This document shows positions 32,646 through 40,316 of a DNA stretch of 64,000 bases, piece by piece. The stretch spans positions 372,001 through 436,000 of the forward strand of contig NZ_JACHIG010000005.1 of NCBI RefSeq assembly GCF_014203095.1. The letters run 5' to 3'. The notes below the pieces were generated by a model that ran no database searches, had not been told where the DNA came from, and saw only the letters and a list, made by a program, of their open reading frames with translations. Position numbers and translations under genes: made by a program. How positions within the stretch are numbered: the first letter of the stretch is position 1; each line of letters starts with the position of its first letter. The stretch is from Prosthecobacter vanneervenii (lineage in GTDB: Bacteria; Verrucomicrobiota; Verrucomicrobiia; Verrucomicrobiales; Verrucomicrobiaceae).

Positions 32646-33338
32646 ATGGCGCGACTGCTCCTTTTCGACATTGACGGTACACTGATCGACAGCAACGGCG
32701 CTGGCGGTGCAGCCATTCTTGATGCAGCGGAAGACCACTTCGGCATCCAGCGCGAGCAGCTTCCACCGCTGCATCTGGCAGGGTCAACAGACCCAGCCAT
32801 CGCCATGGACGTCTTTGGGCACATGAACCGTGAGCACACCCCAGCAGAGATCACCGCATTTCTGGACCGCTATCTGTCCCACCTGCAGCGCCGCCTGCAG
32901 GCGGAGGATTTCGCCGGCTACACCCTGCCTGGAGTGACTCAGCTGCTGGAAGCCCTGCGCGGCGAAAGCACAGCGCATCTGGGCCTGCTAACCGGCAATG
33001 TGAAACGCGGTGCGGTCATCAAGCTCTCGCGCCATGGTCTTTACGAACACTTCATTGAAGGCGGTTTTGGCAGCGACCACCATGACCGCAACCAACTCGG
33101 TCCCGTGGCGTTGAGCCGAATGCAGGATGCCACCGGCACCACGTATGACATCACCGATGTCATCGTCATCGGTGACACGCCGAAGGACATCCGCTGTGCC
33201 GAAGCTTTTGGGGCCAAGTGCCTCGCCGTGGCCACCGGCCAGTATTCGTACGCAGAGCTCAGCGCTTTGAATCCCTGGCGCTGCGTGGAGTCGTTTGCCG
33301 ATGTGCCTGCGACGGTGGATCTGCTGCTACGAGACTGA
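32646..33338 (+). CDS. HAD-superfamily phosphatase (phosphoglycolate phosphatase-like)
   Basis: The 230-residue protein has the HAD motifs in order: motif I FDIDGTLIDSNG, motif II LLTGNVKRG and motif IV VIGDTPKDIRCAEAFGAKC. The cap insertion between motifs I and II is of the phosphoglycolate phosphatase (Gph/PGMB) type. These enzymes hydrolyse small phosphate esters; the actual substrate is not predictable. Starts six bases after the membrane protein and ends six bases before the CDF transporter, so the three form a probable operon. Confidence 0.9.
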   Translation: MARLLLFDIDGTLIDSNGAGGAAILDAAEDHFGIQREQLPPLHLAGSTDPAIAMDVFGHMNREHTPAEITAFLDRYLSHLQRRLQAEDFAGYTLPGVTQLLEALRGESTAHLGLLTGNVKRGAVIKLSRHGLYEHFIEGGFGSDHHDRNQLGPVALSRMQDATGTTYDITDVIVIGDTPKDIRCAEAFGAKCLAVATGQYSYAELSALNPWRCVESFADVPATVDLLLRD

Positions 33339-33344
33339 TTTCTC

Positions 33345-34271
33345 ATGAGCGCCACCTCAGACGCCACGCGTGCCATGCGGCTCTCGCTCGCCGTGGGCTT
33401 CCTGATGCTCGTGCTGAAGGTAGGTGCTTACGTGCTGACGGGATCGGCAGCCATTCTCGGCGACGCAGCGGAGTCCGTGGTGCATGTGGCGGCAGTGATG
33501 TTTGCCGCCTTCAGTCTCGGCCTGCTGAACAAGCCGGCGGATGAAGACCACCCGTATGGGCATAGCAAGATCGCGTTTTTCTCCGCCGGTATCGAGGGGG
33601 GACTGATCATCGTGGCCGCCCTCTTCATCATCTATGAGTCCGTGCGCCGCCTGCTGCTGCACCTGCCCCCAGCCAATCTGGACAAGGGCCTGGCTTTGAC
33701 AGCGCTCACGATCGCCATCAATGCGGCGCTGGGCGCCTACCTGATCCGCACAGGAAGAAGGCAGGGCTCGCTGATTCTCGAAGCGAACGGCAAGCACGTG
33801 CTGACGGATGTATGGACAAGTCTGGGAGCCATCGTAGGACTGGGCTTGGTGGCGCTGACCGGCTGGCACAGCTGGGACTCCATCTGCGGCCTGCTCATGG
33901 CTGCCAACATCATCTGGACAGGCTACGGGCTCATGCGCCAGAGCATCGGCGGACTGATGGATACCGCAGATGCGAACCTCAATGCCGCGCTGGACGCCGC
34001 CCTGCGCCGCGAGACGGAAAAACACGGCCTCAAATTCCATGCCCTGCGCCACCGTGACGCCGGAGAAATGCACTATGTGGAAGTGCACCTACTTTTTGAC
34101 GACGACATCATGTTGCGCGATGCGCACCGCATCGCCACAGAGATCGAAACTGCCGTGCAGGCCAGTGTGACCAACCCCGTGCTCATCACCACACATCTGG
34201 AATGCCAGGGCGATCACGATGAGCTTCATCAGCATGGCGAATCCAGCGACCCTCACCGCATCCGCGCATGA
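33345..34271 (+). CDS. Cation diffusion facilitator (CDF) transporter
   Basis: The 308-residue protein has the CDF layout: six membrane segments, metal-site motif ILGDAAESVVHVAAV (HD/DD-type), a second metal-site region VLTDVWTSLGAIVGL and the C-terminal cytoplasmic domain of about 90 residues containing MHYVEVHLLFDDDI. CDF proteins export Zn, Fe, Co or Mn from the cytosol by proton exchange. In the first site the usual HxxxD is DxxxS-like, so metal preference cannot be called. The stop overlaps the birA start as ATGA. Confidence 0.9.
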   Translation: MSATSDATRAMRLSLAVGFLMLVLKVGAYVLTGSAAILGDAAESVVHVAAVMFAAFSLGLLNKPADEDHPYGHSKIAFFSAGIEGGLIIVAALFIIYESVRRLLLHLPPANLDKGLALTALTIAINAALGAYLIRTGRRQGSLILEANGKHVLTDVWTSLGAIVGLGLVALTGWHSWDSICGLLMAANIIWTGYGLMRQSIGGLMDTADANLNAALDAALRRETEKHGLKFHALRHRDAGEMHYVEVHLLFDDDIMLRDAHRIATEIETAVQASVTNPVLITTHLECQGDHDELHQHGESSDPHRIRA

Positions 34272-35044
34272 TCCCGCTGGATGCCAGCACCCTGAACGCC
34301 TCCGGGCTGCCCTGGCATGTCCGAGTGCTGGATGAGGTGGGCTCCACCAGTGACTGGCTGAAGCAAAATGCGTCTGAGCTGCCGACAGGGACAGTGGTAT
34401 TTACCGAATCACAGACTGCAGGTAGAGGTAGGCGCGAGAACCGCTGGATCGCGCCACGCGGGAAAGACCTGATGTTCTCGCTGCTGCTGAAGCCAGAGGC
34501 ACCGCTGGAGAAGTGGCCCCGCATCACCACACTGGCTGCACTTGGAATCTGCAAAGCCATCGAGGCCGAGCTGCCGCTGCAGCCGCGCATCAAATGGCCA
34601 AACGACATCTATCTACAAGACCGCAAGGTCAGCGGCCTGCTGGCAGAAACCGTCTCCACACGCGAAGGCATGCGAATCGTGCTGGGAATCGGCCTGAATG
34701 TGAACGCGCTGGATTTCCCGCCTGAGTTGAACGCCACCTCCCTGCTGCGTGCGGTTGCCAGCCCAGTACTGCATGAGATCGACCGCAATGCCCTGGGCTG
34801 CCGCCTGCTGGGAGCACTCCATGCGGAATTTTCACGCATCGACGAAGATTACACCTCAGCGATCGCCGAGGTGCGTGAGCGCAGCTGGCTGATTGGCCGA
34901 CAGATCCGCTGTCGTGTGGAGGGACACCCCACCCATGGGCGCGTGCTGGATCTGAATGAAGAAGGACATCTCATCATCGCTATGCCGGACGGCACAACCG
35001 CCACGCTAACCAGCGCTGAAGAGGTGAGAGATGCCAGCGCGTAG
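34268..35044 (+). CDS. birA: Biotin-[acetyl-CoA carboxylase] ligase
   Basis: The 258-residue protein is the catalytic and C-terminal part of BirA. The biotin-binding loop reads QTAGRGRRENRWIAPRG, and the second signature is KWPNDIYLQDRKVSGLLAE. No N-terminal helix-turn-helix is present, so it is a monofunctional ligase without repressor activity. It attaches biotin to the carboxyl carrier protein of acetyl-CoA carboxylase. The start overlaps the CDF transporter's stop. It is the last gene before an AT-rich gap with two inverted repeats. Confidence 0.94.
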   Translation: MIPLDASTLNASGLPWHVRVLDEVGSTSDWLKQNASELPTGTVVFTESQTAGRGRRENRWIAPRGKDLMFSLLLKPEAPLEKWPRITTLAALGICKAIEAELPLQPRIKWPNDIYLQDRKVSGLLAETVSTREGMRIVLGIGLNVNALDFPPELNATSLLRAVASPVLHEIDRNALGCRLLGALHAEFSRIDEDYTSAIAEVRERSWLIGRQIRCRVEGHPTHGRVLDLNEEGHLIIAMPDGTTATLTSAEEVRDASA

Positions 35045-35060
35045 AATGGCACCCACACAA

Positions 35061-35082
35061 TACTAAGATTTATTTCTTAGTA
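35061..35082. repeat. Inverted repeat 1 between birA and the kinase gene
   Basis: TACTAAGA (35061-35068) and TCTTAGTA (35075-35082) are perfect 8-bp arms with a six-base AT spacer. It lies 17 bases past birA. The arms are AT-rich, so a strong terminator is unlikely; an operator for the kinase promoter is possible. Confidence 0.5.
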
Positions 35083-35093
35083 ATACAATCTCT

Positions 35094-35120
35094 GCTAAAT
35101 TACCCACTTGAGAATTTAGC
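35094..35120. repeat. Inverted repeat 2 between birA and the kinase gene
   Basis: GCTAAATT (35094-35101) and AATTTAGC (35113-35120) are perfect 8-bp arms with an eleven-base spacer. It ends 45 bases before the kinase ATG. With repeat 1 it makes a tandem pair in a distinctly AT-rich 75-bp block. Confidence 0.5.
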
Positions 35121-35165
35121 CGCGTCATATTTAGGATGCGAGCCTTCAACAGGCATTCTTTTCCC

Positions 35166-38100
35166 ATGAGCGATGACGCAAACTTCCCAATCCCAGAAGA
35201 GGAGAACATGATTGATCCCCCCGCATTTCCCACTCTGGAGGAAATGGCGGAACTGCTGCCCCAGTATGAATTTCACAACGTACTCGGCGTCGGTGGCATG
35301 GGGGCGGTGTACCTCGCACGCCAGGCGACTCTGGACCGCTGGGTGGCCATCAAAATGCTTCCTGTCTCCGCCGCTCAAAATGAGGAGGACGCCCAGAGGT
35401 TCATTACAGAGGCACGCTCCATGGCCAGACTGAGCCACGCCAACATCGTGGCGGTGTATGACTTTGGTCAGACAGCGCAGGGCCACCTCTATCTCGTCAT
35501 GGAGTATGTGGATGGGCTGGACCTGCACCGTCTCATTCACAGCGAGGAGCTGCCCGCCGAACGCATCCGAAGTCTCGTGCCCCAGATATGCGATGCGCTG
35601 GAGTATGCCCACACCCACGGCATCGTTCATCGCGACATCAAGCCCGCCAACATTCTTATTACTTCGAACTGGCAGCCCAAGATCGTGGATTTTGGCCTGG
35701 CCAAAGACAAGAACCAAGAGACCGGGGACGCGTCTGAATACGGCACTCCTGACTATGCAGCCCCTGAGCGCCTGCAGCCGGATGCCCAGGTGGACCACCG
35801 TGCAGACATCTATTCCCTCGGAGTGGTGATTCATGAAATGTTCACCAAGCTCACGCCACGAGGCGCTGGTGCAGCCGCCGGCCAGGGATTGCCTCCGGAA
35901 TATGCCAGCATCGTGAGCCGGTGCATGATGACAGACCCTGCACGGCGATTCCAGAGATGCGGAGAGATCAAGGCTTTCCTGAATGCGGCCACGATTGCAG
36001 CCAAAGCTCCAGCCCCGGCTGCGCCGGTGCATCGTCCACCACCAGCACAGCTCCAAGCCAGAATCCGCCAGCCAGGCGCCCCGCCGGTACAAATGCGCCA
36101 GGGAGGTATGCCCGGATGGGTATGGGCGGCAGCCTGCCTGGCCCTGCTGGCAGCAGCTGGTGGCTGGTATGTCAAACAGCAGCAATCTTCCTCTGGGCCG
36201 AACGCACCACAGACACAGGCGGCTTCAAATTCCGCCGCATCATCGGAATCTGCAAACTTGGGCAAAGCCGTACCACCCAGCGTGATCAGCGACTCGCCCG
36301 CAGGACCTTTCAAGCCACCAGCCGGAGACTTCTCCGTTCTCAAACGACTCACCGGTCATCGTGAAATGGTTTATGCCAGCGCAGTGTTGCCGGATCAGCG
36401 CCGGGCCATTTCGGGAGGACATGATGACACGCTGATCATGTGGGATGTGGCCACAGGAGCTGCCATCAAACGCTTTCCTTCGCCCGTGGGAGATATTCAT
36501 GGCATTGAGGCGGCGTCGGATGGCCATCGTGTCCTGCTTTATTCCATGCGCACCCAGCAGGTGGCGGTGTTTGATCTCGATGAGGGCAAAACCCTCGCGA
36601 GCATCAAAGCACCGGACAACCGTCTGACCCTCGCCACCTGGGCGGCAGACCAGAAGAGCGCTTATCTGCTCTGCAACAAACCCAACGGCGGTGTCTATGT
36701 CTGGGACCTGTCCCAGGATGGTGTGCTGAAGCAGTTCTCAGAATGGCCCCGGGCTGCCTACTCCATCATCACGCTGCCGGCGCAGCCACCTGCCAATGAA
36801 CCCCAGCTTTTGGTGGTGGGCAGCACAATGAAGCCCAATCCCAACCTGGGCCCCAACTCCAACCAGCCTCTCGTGATGGACAAGCCCTGGGCGGCGCTCT
36901 TCACCGAGCCCGGGCACCGCATCATCAAAGATCTGCCGGATTACACAAGCATCCGGAACCGCATGTCCCTCTCTCCCGATGGCACCACCGTGCTGGCGGG
37001 CCAGGGCAGTCTTTTTCTTCTGGATGTGCCGGCGCTGACCACACGCTTCATGATGCCTGTCACAGGAAATATCGGCTGCAGTGCCAGCGCCTGGGCGGCA
37101 GCCGGTCGCCTGGTCATCGCCGCGTATTCAGACGGCAGTCTGCGAATCCGCGAGGCGGAGACAGGAGTGGAACTGGCCTCATTGAAAATCGAGCTGCGCG
37201 CCAACTCGATCAAGATCTCTCAGGACGAATCCTGGCTGCTGGTCTCGGCCTTCCCCATGGATGTCAAAAACCCGGGCCCCAATGACTTTGACGTGCTCGT
37301 CATACGTCTGCCGGAGCTGAACAATCTGGGCTCAGATCAAAGTTTTCGCAATCTGGCCAAACGCCAGAATGCCATGCTGGAAAAGTTTGACCCCGAGCTG
37401 GCCGCCTTGCGCAAGAAGGCAGTGCCGAGCGACTCGCTGGCCAATGACGAGCAGGTGCTGCTTCAGATTCAAGATCTCACCAGCAAATACGGTGCTGCAC
37501 TGAAAAGGACAGCAGCCACAGCGCCACCGAATGACCAGCAGGCCATGCTCAGAGAAGCAGATGCCATCGCAGCTGGCCAATCTGTGCCAGGCCCAGCAAC
37601 AGACTCCGCCACCACTGGAGAGCATAAGCGCCTGCGTGGGATCTACCGCCAGCAGATTGCACAAATGGAGCAGCGCCGCTCTGAGGCGCTCAATACTGCA
37701 TTCAAATCCCTCGAAGCCGCAGTGCAGCCCCTTTCCACGAGCCGTGAGCAGAGCAGAGACAGAATGGGGCAGGCGCGCTGTGCCGCCCTGCTGGCCAGCC
37801 TGGCCATGCCTAAATCCTTCTCTGCTTTTGCGCCAGTCTCTGTGGCAGAGAGCGCCGTGGAAAAGGCTCCTGCCGCGCCAAAGAACGTGGCTGCTGTGAC
37901 GCCGCCTGTGCGCCAGCCTACAGTGCCAATACCCGCTGCGTCAGCTCCCAAAGCCCCCTTTGCGAATAATGTACGGCTGGAGGTCGCCATCGGACGGCCC
38001 TCGAAGATCGAAGGCGGTGACTTGGACGATGAAATGCAGGTGATGAATCCGCGGGTGAAACTGACCAACAATTCCACTTCCCAAAGCTACGACGGCTACA

Positions 38101-38435
38101 CAGTCAATTTCATGCTCCTGGGAGAAAGCACCATCGACATGAAAGTCTTCAAGGTGCTGCAGCGCGTGGATTTTGCCGTGAGTCTGCCCGTCCGGCAGAC
38201 CTTTGAAAACAAGCTGCCCACTGTGACCACCCAATATGACACCACCGGGGCCAAGTTTGGCTACAAATACTCTGGCTGGGTGGTGCAGGTGCTCAGCCCG
38301 CAAGGGGAGATCGTTTTCACCAAATCCACCTCGGCCAGTGTGGAAAAACTGCCTGATCTGGTGAAGACGCTTAAGGCGGACCAATGCTATGACAAAAAGC
38401 TCTCAGCAGTGGGGGAGCCAGTACTGCGCTTTTGA
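35166..38435 (+). CDS. Membrane-anchored Ser/Thr protein kinase with WD40-like repeat region
   Basis: The 1089-residue protein has an N-terminal Hanks kinase: GVGGMGAVYLARQ glycine loop, VAIK lysine (about 65), HRDIKPANIL catalytic loop (about 155), DFGLAK (about 177) and GTPDYAAPERL. A single membrane helix lies near 318-338. Outside it is a WD40-like beta-propeller region (about 400-690, with SGGHDDTLIMWDVATGAAIKR), a helical section and a C-terminal beta domain of about 140 residues starting NNVRLEVAIGRPS. Kinases with such sensors are common in Planctomycetes and Verrucomicrobia. The C-terminal domain is not one I can name. A hairpin overlaps its stop. Confidence 0.9.
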   Translation: MSDDANFPIPEEENMIDPPAFPTLEEMAELLPQYEFHNVLGVGGMGAVYLARQATLDRWVAIKMLPVSAAQNEEDAQRFITEARSMARLSHANIVAVYDFGQTAQGHLYLVMEYVDGLDLHRLIHSEELPAERIRSLVPQICDALEYAHTHGIVHRDIKPANILITSNWQPKIVDFGLAKDKNQETGDASEYGTPDYAAPERLQPDAQVDHRADIYSLGVVIHEMFTKLTPRGAGAAAGQGLPPEYASIVSRCMMTDPARRFQRCGEIKAFLNAATIAAKAPAPAAPVHRPPPAQLQARIRQPGAPPVQMRQGGMPGWVWAAACLALLAAAGGWYVKQQQSSSGPNAPQTQAASNSAASSESANLGKAVPPSVISDSPAGPFKPPAGDFSVLKRLTGHREMVYASAVLPDQRRAISGGHDDTLIMWDVATGAAIKRFPSPVGDIHGIEAASDGHRVLLYSMRTQQVAVFDLDEGKTLASIKAPDNRLTLATWAADQKSAYLLCNKPNGGVYVWDLSQDGVLKQFSEWPRAAYSIITLPAQPPANEPQLLVVGSTMKPNPNLGPNSNQPLVMDKPWAALFTEPGHRIIKDLPDYTSIRNRMSLSPDGTTVLAGQGSLFLLDVPALTTRFMMPVTGNIGCSASAWAAAGRLVIAAYSDGSLRIREAETGVELASLKIELRANSIKISQDESWLLVSAFPMDVKNPGPNDFDVLVIRLPELNNLGSDQSFRNLAKRQNAMLEKFDPELAALRKKAVPSDSLANDEQVLLQIQDLTSKYGAALKRTAATAPPNDQQAMLREADAIAAGQSVPGPATDSATTGEHKRLRGIYRQQIAQMEQRRSEALNTAFKSLEAAVQPLSTSREQSRDRMGQARCAALLASLAMPKSFSAFAPVSVAESAVEKAPAAPKNVAAVTPPVRQPTVPIPAASAPKAPFANNVRLEVAIGRPSKIEGGDLDDEMQVMNPRVKLTNNSTSQSYDGYTVNFMLLGESTIDMKVFKVLQRVDFAVSLPVRQTFENKLPTVTTQYDTTGAKFGYKYSGWVVQVLSPQGEIVFTKSTSASVEKLPDLVKTLKADQCYDKKLSAVGEPVLRF

Positions 38436-38457
38436 CCCGGCCGCAGCCGAGCCGGGT
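38435..38457 (+). terminator. Hairpin at the end of the kinase gene
   Basis: ACCCGGC (38435-38441) and GCCGGGT (38451-38457) form a 7-bp GC-rich stem directly after the kinase stop, with a nine-base loop. A T-rich but broken tail (GTGTTCTTGATT) follows. It separates the kinase from argS. Confidence 0.5.
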
Positions 38458-38507
38458 GTGTTCTTGATTGAACTGCACGCCACCTCAGACTATGTGGCTG
38501 GCCGCCC

Positions 38508-40259
38508 ATGTTCCGCGCTCTACTCACGTCCCGTCTTCAAGCAGCCTTCACCGCCGCAGGCATCGCCCTGCCGGAGGGCTTCACCCCTGGTGTCGTCATC
38601 GCATCCGACACGCGCTTTGGCGACTACCAGAGCAATGCGGCGATGATTCTAGCCAAGCAGCTGAAGATGAATCCGCGTGCCCTGGCAGAGCAGATCAAGG
38701 CGGCGCTGCAGGTGGAGGACTTATGTGAAAAGGTAACAGTGGACGGCCCCGGCTTTTTGAATCTGACGCTCAGTGCTGGCGCGCTGGCCCAGAGGCTCTC
38801 CGTCATCGTCAAAGACGATCACGTGGGTGTGCCCCCAGTAGCACAGCCAAAGACCATTGTGGTGGACTTTTCCGCCCCGAACATCGCCAAGCCCATGCAC
38901 GTGGGCCACATCCGCAGCACCTTCATCGGCGACTCGCTGGCCCGTGTGGCACGCTTCATCGGCCACAAGGTCATCACCGACAACCATGTGGGCGACTGGG
39001 GCACGCAGTTTGGCATGATCATCCACGGCTGGAAGACGCAGCTCGATCAAGCCAAGCTGAAAGCCGACCCGATCCATGAGCTGGTCAGTGTTTACAAAGC
39101 CGTGAACGCTGCCACCAAGGCGGACGAAGCCGTGCTCGAAATCTGCAAGGGTGAGCTGGTGAAGCTGCAACAGGGCGATGCTGAAAATCTCTCGATCTGG
39201 AAGGAGTGCGTGCGCCTCACGCTGGAGCAGCTGGAAAAGGTGTATGGTGCGCTAGACATCAAGTTTGACCACTACCTTGGCGAAAGCTTCTACAACGACG
39301 CACTCGCTCCGTTGGTCGCAGACATGCTGAATCAAGGCATCGCCACCATCAGCGACGGAGCCACCGTGATCTTCAGTGATGGCAGCGTGAAGCCAGAGAA
39401 CGACCCCTTCCTGATCCGTGAGAAAGATGAGTGGAAGGCTGCGCCCTGCATCATCCGCAAAGGCGATGGCGGCTTCCTCTATGCCACCACCGACCTAGCC
39501 ACCATCGACTACCGCGTGAAGGAGTGGAAGGCCGACGAAATCTGGTACGTCGTCGGCGCGCCACAGCAACTGCACTTCCGTCAAGTCTTCGCCGCCGCAC
39601 AACGTCGCGGCGTGACCACCAAGATGATCCACATCGCCTTTGGCAGCATCCTGGGGCCGGACGGCAAGATGTTCAAAACACGCAGCGGCGAGACGGTGGG
39701 CCTGCTGGAAGTGATTGATGAAGCCATCGAACGCGCCCGAGCCGCTGCCGATGAAAAGGAACAGGGTCTCAGCGATGCGGAGAAGGACGAGATCGCCCGC
39801 ATCATCGGTGGCGGCTCCGTCAAGTACGCCGAACTGAGCCAGAACCGCCTGACCGACTACAAGTTTAGCTGGGACAAGATGCTGAGCCTGCAGGGCAATA
39901 CTGCGCCTTACCTTATCAACGCCTACGTGCGCACCCGCAGCATCTTCCGCAAGCTGGACGGTCAGGTGACTCTGACTGACGACCTCGCAATAACCGAGCC
40001 TGCTGAGCGTGCCCTCGCGATGAAGCTGGCGCAGTTTGCCGAAAACGCCCACGACCTCCTGGACGATCATCGCCCGAACTTGCTGGCCAACTACCTTTAC
40101 GAACTGGCCAACACCTACCACAGCTTTTACGAGGCCTGTAATGTGCTGCGCTCCGAAGGCACCGTGCGCAACACCCGCCTGACTCTCTGCGAGGCGACTG
40201 GCCGCGTGCTCAAGACCGGCCTCGGGCTGCTGGGCATTCAGACGACGGAGAGGATGTAG
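38508..40259 (+). CDS. argS: Arginyl-tRNA synthetase
   Basis: The 583-residue class I synthetase has the N-terminal ArgS domain, the HIGH motif as HVGHIRST in APNIAKPMHVGHIRST, and a KMSKS-like MFKTRSGETVGL. The anticodon-binding domain lies at the C-terminus and ends GLLGIQTTERM, as in the family. It charges tRNA-Arg. Length is typical and the ATG at 38508 is standard. It lies between the kinase gene and an exported protein gene, in the same orientation. Confidence 0.96.
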   Translation: MFRALLTSRLQAAFTAAGIALPEGFTPGVVIASDTRFGDYQSNAAMILAKQLKMNPRALAEQIKAALQVEDLCEKVTVDGPGFLNLTLSAGALAQRLSVIVKDDHVGVPPVAQPKTIVVDFSAPNIAKPMHVGHIRSTFIGDSLARVARFIGHKVITDNHVGDWGTQFGMIIHGWKTQLDQAKLKADPIHELVSVYKAVNAATKADEAVLEICKGELVKLQQGDAENLSIWKECVRLTLEQLEKVYGALDIKFDHYLGESFYNDALAPLVADMLNQGIATISDGATVIFSDGSVKPENDPFLIREKDEWKAAPCIIRKGDGGFLYATTDLATIDYRVKEWKADEIWYVVGAPQQLHFRQVFAAAQRRGVTTKMIHIAFGSILGPDGKMFKTRSGETVGLLEVIDEAIERARAAADEKEQGLSDAEKDEIARIIGGGSVKYAELSQNRLTDYKFSWDKMLSLQGNTAPYLINAYVRTRSIFRKLDGQVTLTDDLAITEPAERALAMKLAQFAENAHDLLDDHRPNLLANYLYELANTYHSFYEACNVLRSEGTVRNTRLTLCEATGRVLKTGLGLLGIQTTERM

Positions 40260-40316
40260 CTCTTCTTTGTGCTTTCGGTCTCGACATTTCCAGGCGGCAT
40301 CCAGTAGCTTCGCCGC

